Below are positions 35,732 to 46,269 of a stretch of 64,000 nucleotides of DNA, one piece after another. The DNA is taken from contig CM019064.1 in assembly GCA_009667805.1 (NCBI GenBank), positions 381,669,120 through 381,733,119 on the forward strand, in the 5' to 3' direction. The stretch comes from Leptobrachium leishanense. Taxonomy: Eukaryota > Chordata > Amphibia > Anura > Megophryidae. Position numbers and translations under genes: made by a program. Each line of letters opens with the position of its first letter. Position 1 is the stretch's first letter. The notes beneath the pieces are model-generated. The model did not search any database and was not told where the DNA came from. It saw only the letters and a list, made by a program, of their open reading frames with translations.

Positions 35732-36028
35732 TTAAACTGTTGTATTGAATAAAAACATGAAAAATTATAATTTTTTGCATGTTGCTAACTTATGCACATT
35801 GCGTTTGGCTATATTTGTGACTTTGATGAAGATGAGATGACATTATATGACCAATTCATTCAGAAATCCAACTAATTCCAAAGGATTCACAAACTAAATA
35901 CACAGTACACACAATATGCAGAGTATGCATAGAAAATATACATACAGATAGTATAAAGTTACAGTATTTATATAGTGCCAACAGAATAAACACACATACA
36001 ATATACATATACAGCATAAACACATACG

Positions 36029-36722
36029 CTATATTGCCAAAAGTATTCGCTCACCCATCCAAATAATCAGAATCAGGTGTTCCAATCACTTCCATGGCCA
36101 CAGGTATATAAAATCAAGCACCTAGGTATGCAGACTGTTTTTACAAACATTTGTGACAGAATGGGTGGTTCTCAGGAGCTCAGTGAATTCCAGCGTGGAA
36201 CTGTGATAGGATGTCACCTGTGCAACAAATCCAGTCGTGAAATTTCCTCGCTCCTAAATATTGCACAGTCAACTGTCAGCTGTATTATAAGAACGTGGAA
36301 GTGTTTGGGAGCGACAGCAACTCAGCCACGAAGTGGTAGGCCACGTAAACTGACGTAGCGGGGTCAGCGGATGCTGAGGTGCATAGTGCGAAGCGGTCGC
36401 CAACTTTCTGCAGAGTCAATTGCTACAGACCTCCAAACTTCATGTGACCTTCAGATTAGCTCAAGAACAGTGCGCAGAGAGCTTCATGGAATGGGTTTCC
36501 ATGGCCGAGCAGCTGCATCCAAGCCATACATCACCAAATGCAATGCAAAGCGTCGGATGCAGTGGTGTAAAGCACGCCACCACTGGACTCTAGAGCAGTG
36601 GAGACGCGTTCTCTGGAGTGAGGAATCGTGCTTCTCCATCTGGCAATCTGATGGACGAGTCTGGGTTTGGCGGTTGCCAGGAGAACGGTACTTGTCTGAC
36701 TGCATTGTGCCAAGTGTAAAGT
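36029..36722 (+). pseudogene. Tc1-like transposase pseudogene, 3' truncated
   Basis: Begins with the terminal motif TATTGCCAAAAGTATTCGCT and carries a transposase frame starting at the ATG near 36161 (MGGSQELSEFQRGTVIGCHL). A first helix-turn-helix region (NKSSREISSLLNIAQSTVS) is followed by a GRPRKLT hook, one in-frame TAG at 36356-36358, and then the second HTH and the start of the catalytic domain ([19 protein letters not shown], containing the first acidic catalytic region). The copy stops at about 36722, where a CA-rich tract begins, so the second Asp and the Glu of the DD34E triad are lost. Apart from the single stop, it is well preserved. Confidence 0.82.
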
Positions 36723-37050
36723 GACACACGGTACACACACAGTACACACTATATACAATCAAGAAACGCACCAAATACATAATATACACACTCAATCCTC
36801 TCCATATACACACACCATATTTGGTACACACACTAAGTACACACAAAATACACACACACACTCAGTACACACTATGTAAACTTACTACACACAGGCTCAG
36901 TACAAACACAGTATACTCACTCAGAACATACACAGTATACTCACTAAGTACACACACAGTATACACACACAATACATAGACACTCAGTACACACATTGAC
37001 AGTATACTCAATCCACAAACACTGAGACAGTATTCACACACAGATATTAT
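36723..37050 (+). repeat. ACACAGTA-rich low-complexity tract
   Basis: About 330 bp of imperfect TACACACACAGTA / ACACAATACA repeats directly abutting the truncated Tc1 copy. Frames here are compositional. Confidence 0.72.
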
Positions 37051-37314
37051 ACAATATCAATGGCAGTAGATTGAACAGAAGGCGGAGCAAAAATCAACTG
37101 AGGTGAGGCCAGGAGAAGGATGGGCATGATGCAGGAGCTCTGCCTTCATGTGACCAGGCAGCTTCTCTGCTTATGGGAAGCTAAGTGATTTCTTACGGGT
37201 TTAGCGCCAGGAAGGTGATATGGGGGGCATGCGTTAAAGTCACTTACCCTACCGATAATGCTTACATATCCAGACACAAGCGTTAGCATTCACTAGGGAA
37301 TAGTGCCCTATAAT
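37051..37314. other. Unannotated intergenic DNA
   Basis: Short unclassified segment between the CA-rich tract and the next MITE. Confidence 0.3.
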
Positions 37315-38313
37315 GGGCTCTATTACATTCCTTGCGCAAAAAAGTTCGTGCAGCGCGTTAATTTGTGCGCGAAGCGTTAGGCCCCTGGCACAAGAGCGTA
37401 TTTACGGCTCATGTGCGCCCGCACTTCCCTGCGTCCGTGCGTTTTTGACAGGGAAGGCCATCCACCGGACGTGAAAAAGCCCTCCCCGTCAAAAAGCTAA
37501 ACGGACGCTGAAAGGATACAAAGCGCGATTCTCCATAGGAGGATAGCGCTTTGTACGCTGAGTGCAGAGAGTGGAAGGAACGCCCACTTTCACGGACGTT
37601 CCTTCCTTTCTCTCAAAACGCTCGTGTGCCGCCAGCCTTAAACGTTACCGCGTGTAAATTAACACTGGTATTACAATCTGCGCGCATTTTTTCATCCGTC
37701 AAAAAATAACTCGTGTAAAAAAGAAGCGCAAAAACGCACGTGCATTAACGTTGCGCGCAGAAATCGGTGTGCGGACTGTTTTTTCACGCGATTCAGCCAA
37801 TCAGAATTAAGAACCACAATTGTCTCCCGTTAAGTTTTTGCGCCTGCCAAAGTCAATCTGAGTATATATGTTGCAGCAATAATAAAAACACGCACAACTT
37901 CTCAATTTTATTGTTTGGGTATGTGTAGAATGTGTAACTATACGTTGCTGTATTTTTATTTTTGGGCTGGTGTATTTGGTTTCGGCCAGGACGTTCAGAT
38001 TTGCCGTTACCACCAGCTTTTCAAAGACGTTAAAATTATGTGCGTAAACGTTGTCCGTTAAATTTTGCGCATAGATTGTAATACCATCTGCGTACCAGTG
38101 CACAAATGCATTTGCGCTCACAATGTTAAGTATAGGACGCGCGCAGTACATTACGCTCGCAAAGGGTTTACGCAGGTTCACCCGCGGTAGACGTTAACAC
38201 ACATTTTTTTCACAAACAATGTAATACGACGTTCTGCGCAAAGGGTTTTGCCCTTCGCATTAATGCGTTTTTGCGCACGCGTTAACATTTGTGCGAAGAA
38301 TGTAATAGAACCC
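37315..38313. mobile_element. MITE with GGGCTCTATTACATTC termini
   Basis: About 1 kb with inverted ends GGGCTCTATTACATTC and GAATGTAATAGAACCC, flanked by AAT on both sides. Internal sequence consists of GCGCAAA/TTTGCGC, CGTTAA and AACGT motifs in many orientations. The 124-codon antisense frame at 37807-38181 has no domain. Likely a relative of 17665-18361. Confidence 0.72.
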
Positions 38314-38558
38314 AATGGCTCTGGTAAGTTTACAACAGCTCTGGTTAAGTTAGCACCAACTTTGGAATAAGGCCCTGAGTTTGTTGGAAAGGCAGGGTAC
38401 TTCCAGCACCCACCAGAAGCGGAAGTCTCCTTTCTATGAGATTCTTTCAAAGAGAAACAAAAAGAAGTCTGGATCTGTAATTCTCCTGTACACCCACTTG
38501 CAAGTCTAAAAGAACTTTGCAAAATCAGCTTAGTATTTCTAAACCATCCAGTTCCCAG

Positions 38559-39387
38559 CAGGGCCAGATTTATAACTAGGCAGAGTAGGCATGTGCCTAA
38601 AGGCGCCTGCCAGAAGGGGACGCCTTGCTCTGTAAAAAAAAAAAAAAATTAGACCCCTGTATCTCTGGAGCCCTTAGGGCTAGAAAGCCATATAAGGAAT
38701 CATAGGAAAGGTCAGATTTTGGCCTTTCCAAAGATAACAAATATAACCAGGTTAGACTTATGTAAAAATAAAATAACATTTTTCTATTTTTTTTCTAACA
38801 AAGCACTATTATTCGGTTTCCAGTTATAAAGTGAACAGTGATGCTGTGTTAACTCACTTTCTCATTTCCCACACTGCCAGCATGTGTGGAGCTGATGATG
38901 CATTGCATTGTTTCATCAACCTAGACCAAGGAATTGCAGTGAGGAGAGACAGGGGTACTTTAGAACCCGCATCTCTGAATTGTACACTGCCAGGTTTAGT
39001 GAGGTGTCATTAGAAAGGTCAAAGTCTGGTCTTTACAATGATACCAAACATGACAATGTAATGTGTAAAAATAAAAAAATAAAAAAAGTAAATGCAAAAT
39101 GTAATTTTTTCAGTTGTACGGCAGAGGCAATATATGCTTTTACATATAAAACAAACAATGCGCTGGACTAACTAACTAAGGCAACAGATTATGCCCCTTC
39201 TTTTGATTTGAGCACAGATAGAAACTAGTTTTTAGGTTTTTAAATGTGGGTTTTTTTTAAATTTTGTTTGCTCCAAAATGAAAATTTAAAAAGTCATTTT
39301 GGCATGTTTCTTTTTGTTTGGGATCGGGGGTTAGGGGCTCTCCACATTTGTGTGCCTACAGGCTCCTGAGATGCAAATCCAGCCCTG
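38559..39387. mobile_element. hAT element (CAGGGCCAGATTT termini), perfect TSD
   Basis: 829 bp from CAGGGCCAGATTTATAA to GCAAATCCAGCCCTG, flanked by GTTCCCAG at 38551-38558 and 39388-39395. No transposase frame survives or was ever carried. Internal AT-rich segments resemble those in the TTAA elements (for example ATACCAAACATGA near 39040), which may mean captured or shared repeat sequence. Confidence 0.88.
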
Positions 39388-39395
39388 GTTCCCAG

Positions 39396-40284
39396 CCTCA
39401 TTCTAGAGAAGCCTGCAGCTTGTAACGTAAACAAACTGCAGTAACAAGCTTTAATTCACTTGCATTTACCTCATGTTATCATTTGCTTGCAAATAATGAG
39501 AGCAGCCCCAGCTCAATTTGTACGTCCCACCCAGGTGTGAAGAACTCGTAATCCTTATTGAAGAGGTATATAGGGGACCTCATCTCTTTAGCAAGGTTCC
39601 GCTCTCCATTGGAAACTTTGAACCCACCAACTTGAAAATCTGATTAATGTAGACAAAAGAGAACCATATTCATGCTAACAATTTCAGTTTTCATTTTGTA
39701 AATTTAAACGAGAGTTATTGTATTTTCAGTTAAACGTTTGAAAACATATAGTTAATGTAACAAACACCTTATAAAGTCTTTGTGAACCAGATAGACTCCA
39801 AATAATTTATTGGTGCCTTGATTATCTCTAAACTCTATTAGATGTTACTCTTTCTGTGATTTGTAGTATTAGCACTTATGTTTCAGTTGTACAGTTGCAA
39901 TGCACTTGCAGTATTTGCAGTTCTTCTACTGTATCTTCACTCTAGTGTATTTGGCAATAGGAGTATCTGTCTATTGATACGATGTATGTTTGTAAAAAGA
40001 ATGTCTGAAGTTAGTTGTGTCTGTCCTATACTAAGAATAGAAGTGTCTTTCTGTCTGCTCAGTGTAAACCTAACCTTGAGTCTTTGTTGCTCTTCGTGGC
40101 ACATGCATCAGGTAGGTATCGCTATCTCACTGTGTGTTGCATGAGTACTATAGCTATTTCTGAAAGTACAAACATAAACAGGGGGCTGCGCTACAACAGA
40201 ACAGGCATATTCTATAATGGCACTACTGAAAACAATTTCATTAATGCAGTTTTCAGTTTGGCATAGATCAGACCTGTCAAGGCA
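39396..40284. other. Unannotated intergenic DNA
   Basis: No transposon end, RNA gene or credible coding exon was recognised. Confidence 0.35.
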
Positions 40285-40643
40285 TACAGTTAGGTCCATA
40301 TATATTTGGACACAGGCGCAATTAGTTTTTTCAGGTATTTACCAAAACATATTCAAGCTATAGTTATATAATGGATTTGGGCTGAAAGTGCAATCTCTCA
40401 GGTTTAATTTGAGGGTATGTACATCCAAATTGGAGGAAGGGTTTAGGAATTACAGCTCTTAAGAATAGCCATTCCCCTTTTTCAAAAGACCAAAAGTAAT
40501 TGGACAATTGGATCAAAAGCCGTTTCATGGCCAGGTGTGGGCTACTCTTTCATTATTTCTTCACCAATTAAGCAGGTAAAAGGTCTGGAAATTATTCTAA
40601 GTGTGATATTTGCATTTGAAATCTATTCCTGTGAACCTACATC

Positions 40644-41332
40644 ATGCGTTCAAAGCAGCTGTCCATGCAAGTGAAACAGGCCATTCTAAGGCTTCAAAAA
40701 CAAAACAAATCCTCTTTCCCCTGCCTCCCCCTTACACACTTTCTTCCCTTTTCCTACTTAAAAAATGTTTATAATGGCTTTTTGTATTTCGGATGATATG
40801 TGCCTAATATGTCGTGCATTGGGATCGGATTGTTTGTATTCTATTGCTATGCCTAATAAAATACATTTAAGAAAAATAAAAACAAACAAATCCATCAGAG
40901 AGATAGCAGCAACATTAGGAGTGGTCAAAACAACAGTTTGGTACATTCTGAGGAAAGAAGAACACACTGTTGAGCTCAGCAACATAAAAAGGCCTGGACG
41001 TCTATGGAAGACGACAATGGTGGATGATCGCAGGATCCTCTCTATGGTAAAGAAAAACCCATTCACAACATCCAGACAAGTGCAGGACTCTCTCCAGGAG
41101 GTGGGTGTATCATTGTCAAAGTCTACAATCAAAAGAAGACATCACAAGAGCAAATACGGAGGGTTCACCACAAGGTGCAAACCATTCATAAACCTGAACA
41201 ATAGAAACGCCAGATTAGACTTTTCCAAAAAACATCCAAAAAAGCCTGACCAGTTCTAGAAAAGCATTCTTTGGACGGATGAAACTAAGATTATCTGTAC
41301 CAGAGTGATGGAAACAAAGAAGTCTGGAGAAC
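40644..41332 (+). pseudogene. Tc1 transposase, 5' half, interrupted
   Basis: Starts at ATG 40644 (MRSKQLSMQVKQAILRLQK), is broken by a 180-bp L1 tail, then resumes with SIREIAATLGVVKTTVWYIL (first HTH), KRPGRLWKT (GRPR-like hook), SKSTIKRRHHKSKYGGF (second HTH) and, after a TAG at 41257-41259, SILWTDETK, which carries the first catalytic Asp. The rest of the catalytic domain lies 3.4 kb away from 44739 as degraded sequence (GGTGGAGGCAGTGTGATGGC at 44790-44809 corresponds to the conserved GGGSVM segment). Confidence 0.8.
40706..40885 (+). mobile_element. L1-type 3' tail insertion
   Basis: About 180 bp ending in GCCTAATAAAATACATTTAA and an A-rich tail, flanked by near-identical ACAAA(A/C)AAATCC copies on each side. 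That is a target duplication of about 12 bp and splits the Tc1 transposase frame. Only the retroposon's 3' UTR is present. Confidence 0.6.
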
Positions 41333-41832
41333 TAACAGTAGAAAAGTACATGTCCCAATATATTCCAATGGGTAATAAATATACAAGACACAAACTGAAA
41401 CCAATGTGGCTCAGTAGAAAGGTAACCAAGGAAATGAAAATCAAAAAGAAGGCATTTAAAGATTTTAAATCTGATAAATCTGGGGCATCCTATAAAGCAT
41501 ATAAGGCAGCCAATAAAGCATGTAAAAAAGCGATTAGATGAGGTAAACTAAAAAATTGAAAAGAGATAGCCACATAGAGCAAGACCAACCCATAAAGATT
41601 CTTTAGGTACATCAATTCTAAAAAACCCAAGAATTAAAGTGTAGGTTCACAGAAATCTGAGTCAGGGGTATTATTAATTCCTTAATGATAGGTGGACGGC
41701 GCCTGTCAGGGGCCGACAGCTGCCATCGCGAGGTACAGATCGCGCTCTGCCCTGCAGCCGATGCATGGTGTGCATCATTGACAGGGGAACATACAAATCA
41801 TTGATAAAAACTTTCTAATAAAATGTGATTGG

Positions 41833-42306
41833 TTGACTCCAAAAAAGGTGTTGCAGCAACTAAACAAAGTGAATGTTAACAAAGCCCCAGGGTCGGATGG
41901 CATTCACACGCAAGTACAGAGGGAGCTATGTGTTGAAATATGTAAAACTCTGTTTTTTATCTTTCAAGATTATTTTCTTTCAGGAATGGTACCAGAGGAT
42001 TGGAGAAAAGCTGATGTGGTTCCTATATTCAAGAAAGATTCAAAATGTCTGCCTGGGAATTATAGACCTGTGAGCTTAACATCTGTGGCTGGGAAAGTAT
42101 TTGAGGGGTTACTAAAGTATAATATTCAGGAATTCATTGGGAGGTATAATGTAATTAGCAAAAATCAGCATGGTTTTATGAAACACAGATCATGTCAGAA
42201 AAACCTAATTGCATTCTATGAAGAAGAAAGTAGAAGTATATACAGGGCCAATATAAATCATTGTCTGGAAACCTATTCATTAATAGAACTATACACAGGA
42301 CACTAG
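41833..42306 (+). pseudogene. CR1-like reverse transcriptase, truncated
   Basis: A 157-codon frame with the N-terminal RT motifs: VNKAPGSDGIH, VPEDWRKADVVPIFKKDSK, NYRPVSLTSVAGKVFEGLL and SKNQHGFMKHRSCQKNLIAF. The catalytic FxxAFD and YADD motifs are missing because the frame jumps after the YEEE segment (about 42230) straight into 3' sequence. Not functional. Confidence 0.82.
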
Positions 42307-42431
42307 GTCACCCATTTAGACAGGACGAAAGGAAATTCAGCCTAAAGCATAGAAAGGGTTATTTTACGGAGAGAACAATAAAGCTGTGGAATTCTCTGCC
42401 TGTTGAGGTCAGAGACTGTACTGACTTTTAA

Positions 42432-43659
42432 CCCTTTCGCTGCTGAGGCGTTTCACGCCTCTGTGCTGAGGTCATATTTACCGGTTTTGCTCATCATGTT
42501 TAAATGCGTTTTGAAGGCTTATTTTAGTATATGACCCAGACATATTATATATCGTTCTTTCCGTCAGACTCGGCAGATTAATAATATGTCATTATTATAT
42601 GTATACGTCATGACCTGTCTGTATATTATAACAAAAAATGCAATAAAATATGAATTTTCAATAATTTACAACGTGTAAAGTGTATTTTTTTCACATTTTA
42701 ACATGCGAGCAATTGCGGTTATATTTTGTATGGGGTGCGCTTGTTAAAAAAATTAGAAATGGGGTCTCGTTACATTTTTTTTTGGGGAAAATTACACGAT
42801 TTTTAACAAACGCACCGCATACAAAAATCTTTAGTGCAGCATCATTGTTCACATTATAATTGAAATGGGAACAATATTGCTGCATTAACAAACCAAAAAA
42901 AAACTTGTTTATTTTTTTTTATAATTTTTTTTAAAATATTTATTTATTTTTATTTTTTCTTTTTATGTTTTTTAAAAAACTTTTTCACAGTCGTGTTTGG
43001 TATCGTTGGAACGGCCATGCTCTGGCCGATCCAACAGTACCAAACTTTAACCCCTAGCTGCCACGGATCGGGAGATAGGGGGTTCATTGGAACCCCCTAT
43101 CTCCACCGTTGGTGGCAGCTAGGGGTTAACTCCAGGACTGGCGTCATCGTGCTATGCACGATGACGCCAGTCCTCGGGGGGAGTTCCCGGAGGCTTGGCC
43201 GACATCAAAGATGTCGGCCAGCTCCGGGAAAGGATCACGAACCGGCGCTTTTCAGCGCCGATTCGTGATCTGGCTCCCCAGGGGTTAATGACAGCCACCG
43301 TTTGGAAGGGCAGGCTGTGCCCTTCCAAGTGGTGCCTGTCTTAACCCCCTGCTCCCCGGCGATCGGGAGGGAGAGAGGTCCGAAGGACCTCCCCCCCTCC
43401 CTTTCAGGCGCCTCCTCCGCACATGCGGGGGGGGGCCTGAATTAGATGTCATCGCGTCGCCGCGATGACATCTAATGTCCCCGCCGGGCTCCCGAGTGCT
43501 GGGCTGACATCCAAGATGTCAGCCCGCACCGGGGGGGCCCAGCAATCCGCTGGAATCCGGTGGATTGCTGCCTCCTGTGCTCGGACGCGCTGAGCGCGTC
43601 CGTAGCACAGGAGAACCACTTGGCTGGACGCGCTGAGCGCGTCCATAGCAGCCAAGTGG
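42432..43659. mobile_element. TTAA-flanked non-autonomous DNA element, copy 2
   Basis: 1.23 kb bounded by TTAA (42428-42431 and 43660-43663). The left end CCCTTTCGCTGCTGAGG and the right end GCAGCCAAGTGG are imperfect inverted repeats. Homologous to 18688-19899 over the AT-rich left half. The right half has GC-rich hairpins such as ATCGGGAGATAGGGGGTTC mirrored nearby and GACGCGCTGAGCGCGTC (43624-43642 and an earlier copy). It sits inside the CR1 3' UTR, so it is younger than the CR1. Confidence 0.8.
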
Positions 43660-43814
43660 TTAAACAACGACTGGATGACTTCCTGCAAAAACATAATATT
43701 ACGGTTATAATATTTAATATGTAGGTAAATGCTGCTTGATCCAAGGAGAAATCTGACCACCATTCTGGAGTCAAGGAAGATTTTTTCCCAGTATGTTGCA
43801 TATTGGAAAGCGCT

Positions 43815-44625
43815 TCAGACTGTGTTTTTTTTTTGGTTTTGTTTTATTCGAAATTTTCAAGTTATGGGTACAATAGAACAAAATGATATAGCATACAACA
43901 TTGAGTAAAAGTAGTAAAAAGTGGCAGGAGCATGCATAATACTGCATCACCTACATATGGCATAGGTAAAATGTTTCAGGAGCTTGAAAGCATATCACCT
44001 AACAGTCGGCAGATGACTGCCGCTAATGGTGGGCAGTTCAAGTCACATAGGACGGCGGGCATCCGCCAAGTGCTGAATAGATGCATGAATGCTCAGAGAG
44101 TGAGAAAAGACATCCAGAAGATACATGGAGGAGGTGTAGAAGGGGGAAAGGGAGATGAGAAAAGAAAAAAAGGACAGAGAGAAGGAAGGATGAGAGGGGA
44201 GAAAAAGAGAGATGAAAGAGAAAAGAAGAAGAAAAAAAACCTGGAGGTGGGCAATCAGAGGGTCACCAACAACATATCACAGAACACACAGAGGGTAGGG
44301 AAGGGTGGGAGCGAGGACTTGGCCCCATCCAAAGGAAGCCACACCCCGGCAGCCACGATGTCCCAGTCAACAGGTGGAGCACATCGTCCAAGCGGTGGGG
44401 GAGCTGGAGAAGAGGGCGCATGTCAACCCCCCGCCAACTGGTACCAGTAAAACCAAGTCTGCGTGAAGCGTTCCCTATCGCCCTCAGTCAGCACAAGAGT
44501 CTCCTCGGAGGCACGTAGCCAATTCACCTTAGCCACCAACTCTGCTCGGGATGGAATAGTCATAGATTTCTAGTGGGCCGAGTCCAGGAGTCTCGCACAA
44601 AGCAAGATGCGGAGCAGCAAGAATT
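43815..44625 (-). mobile_element. L1-type LINE, 3' fragment
   Basis: The minus strand carries the last roughly 45 codons of an L1 ORF2 (the segment starting MTIPSRAELVAKVNWLRASE, ending near 44450) and a long 3' UTR ending AATAAAACAAAACC at the plus-strand T-run 43822-43850. It splits the CR1 3' UTR. The 172-codon plus-strand frame at 43932-44450 is antisense to this UTR and is rejected. Confidence 0.7.
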
Positions 44626-45303
44626 TCTTTAGGGCAGACTGGATTTTTTGCCTTTTTTTGGATCAACAGCAGTAGATGATGTGGGAAAGGCTGAACCCGA
44701 TAGAAACACTTCTTCTTTTTTGCAGCTTATGTAACTATGGAGAAGGCTTAGAACAGCTCATGATCCAAAGCACACAATGTCATCTGTAAATCATGGTGGA
44801 GGCAGTGTGATGGCATTGGCATGCATGGCTTCTAGTGCCACTGGGTTATTGGTGTTTATTGATGATGTGACAGAAGACAGAAGCAGCTGATTGAATTGAG
44901 CAGTGTTATGAGATATACTGTCAGCCCACATTCAGCCAAATGGAGCAAAGCTGATTGGACAAAACACACTGCAAAAGCAACCCAGGAGTTTTTGAAGGAA
45001 AAATAAGTGGAATATTCTGCAAAGGTGAAGTCAACCACCTGATCTCAACCCAATTGAGCAGCATTTCCCTTGCTGAAGGCAAAACTAAAGGCAGGAAGAC
45101 CCACAAACAAAAAGCAACTGAAGGCAGCTGCAGTTAGAGCCTGTCAAAGCAACAGAAAGGAGGAAAACCAAGTCTTTGGTAATGTCCATGGGTTTCAGAC
45201 TTATTTTTGAGAAAGTATTTTACCAGGGAGGATACATTGAGATGACTTCAGGCAGCCATTGCCAGTAAAGGATTCTCAAAAAAATATTAAAAAGGAGCAT
45301 TTT

Positions 45304-45421
45304 CGTATGAGTTGTTGCTCCGGGGGTAAAATTTGTCGCATTAATGTATGAGTTATCTTTACTGTGGATATGATTGTTGTACTGCTTGAATCTTTAATAA
45401 ACATATCTTTTTTTTTTAAAA
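45304..45421 (+). mobile_element. Short L1-type 3' tail with target duplication
   Basis: About 118 bp ending CTTTAATAAACATATC plus a T/A-rich tail, flanked by AAAGGAGCATTTT at 45291-45303 and 45422-45434, a 13-bp duplication of the size L1 endonuclease insertions leave. Confidence 0.72.
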
Positions 45422-45799
45422 AAAGGAGCATTTTATTTATGATTATTTTCATTTGTCCAATTACATTTGAGTACCTGAAAATGGGGGGACTGAGTATAAA
45501 AATGGTTGCAGTTCCGAAAAATTTGTACTTGATATTTATGTTCAACTCCTACAATTAAAGCTGAAAGTCTGGACTTCAAATTCATTTGGATTGTTTTGTT
45601 TTAATTTTATTCTGGTGGCATACAGAGCCAAAAGTATGAAAATTGTGCCTGTGTCCAAATACATATGGACCTAATTGTAGCTAGGACCTGTGATGATGTA
45701 GGTACATTGATGTTCTGGCAGGCGTATGTACTGTGTGATGATATTTGGAAACTACTTGAGTATAAAACAAAACAGATGGTTATTCTGTGATGTATTAAA

Positions 45800-46265
45800 T
45801 GAGATTTGATTTATTGGAGCAAGGTGCAACTTACAGCTCCTCTTGGATTTTTTTTTTTATATTCAAAATTTTATTAGATATAAAAAGTCACACTTCAACC
45901 AACACATAGACAAAGTAGACAAATGACACAAACAAAAACAGGCTATTGCAGGCCCTTCCAGGAAAAACTACGCAACCATAGTAATAAACAAAGCTACGAC
46001 CTAAATAAAAGAGAAAAAGCGCTGGGTGGAGGCGATGCACATGGTGGGAGAGGGGAAAGGGAGGAAAAGATAAAATAAAAAAAATAAAATAAAAAAACAC
46101 CCCCAAAAGGGGGAAAGTGGAGGCGAAGCGAGCACCCATTAGGAATCTTTATCAAGCATTGTTGCAACGCTCAGTTCCCTTTGGAATCTTTATCAAGCAA
46201 TGTTGCTTGATAAAGGTTCCAAAAGGAACTGAAACGTTGCACCTTGCTCTAATAATAAATCAACT
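45800..46265. mobile_element. Inverted-repeat element split by an L1 fragment
   Basis: The ends GATTTATTGGAGCAAGGTGC (from about 45808) and GCACCTTGCTCTAATAATAA (to about 46255) are inverted copies. Between them, 45849-46135 is a minus-strand L1 3' UTR piece beginning at a T-run, like those at 23.2 and 43.8 kb. AATCTTTATCAAGCA(T/A)TGTTG occurs twice at 46144 and 46186, suggesting a duplication near the junction. Family unknown. Confidence 0.55.
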
Positions 46266-46269
46266 CTAC

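Larger units (their letters stand above)
30002..35895 (+). pseudogene. Decayed Tc1-like transposon, split by three insertions
   Basis: The left end (TACAGTGGAAGGGGAAAGTA then ATGAACCCTTTAGAAATT) and the right part (AATTCCAAAGGATTCACAAA near 35873-35892) are imperfect inverted termini of a Tc1/mariner element. Transposase remains start at the ATG near 30345 (MPHIEERSEDQPSRIVELHK), resume at about 33720 and again at 34636-35440 with many stops; the Tc1 tail signature CAGAGCCCAGACCTTAACCC is at 35202-35221 on DNA level. Insertions are the LINE (about 30451-33719), a hAT MITE (33855-34627) and a TTAA MITE (35446-35731). It is an inactive relic, older than all three. Confidence 0.72.
41333..44738 (+). 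mobile_element. CR1-like LINE fragment, twice interrupted
   Basis: Plus-strand CR1-type sequence: the linker before the reverse transcriptase (KPMWLSRKVTKEMKIKKKAF at 41399-41458), the RT start (41833-42240), then after an internal deletion the 3' UTR (GGTTATTTTACGGAGAGAAC near 42357-42376). The 3' UTR continues at 43664-43814 with GGAGAAATCTGACCACCATT and at 44626-44738 with CAGCTTATGTAACTATGG. GGAGAA occurs at the end of the left Tc1 half and the start of the right one, a possible short target duplication. Confidence 0.8.
40287..45677 (+). mobile_element. Tc1-like transposon with several nested insertions
   Basis: Inverted ends CAGTTAGGTCCATATATATT (left) and CATATGGACCTAATTG (right) are each preceded or followed by TA (40285-40286 and 45678-45679), the Tc1/mariner target. 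Inside, in order: Tc1 left part, an L1 3' tail (40706-40885), Tc1 transposase 5' half (to about 41332), a CR1-like LINE (41333-44738) itself holding a TTAA element and an L1 fragment, the Tc1 3' half (from 44739), a short LINE/SINE tail (45213-45240) and another L1 tail (45304-45421). Without the insertions the Tc1 would be about 1.6 kb, the usual size. Confidence 0.85.

Noticed and set aside
36077..36160. Earlier start for the Tc1 transposase frame
   Set aside because: The upstream part is terminal-repeat and leader sequence; the family start is the ATG giving MGGSQELSEFQR.
43932..44450. 172-codon Lys/Glu-rich plus-strand frame
   Set aside because: Antisense to a recognised L1 3' end; Lys/Glu richness is from the AG-rich strand of the L1 3' UTR.
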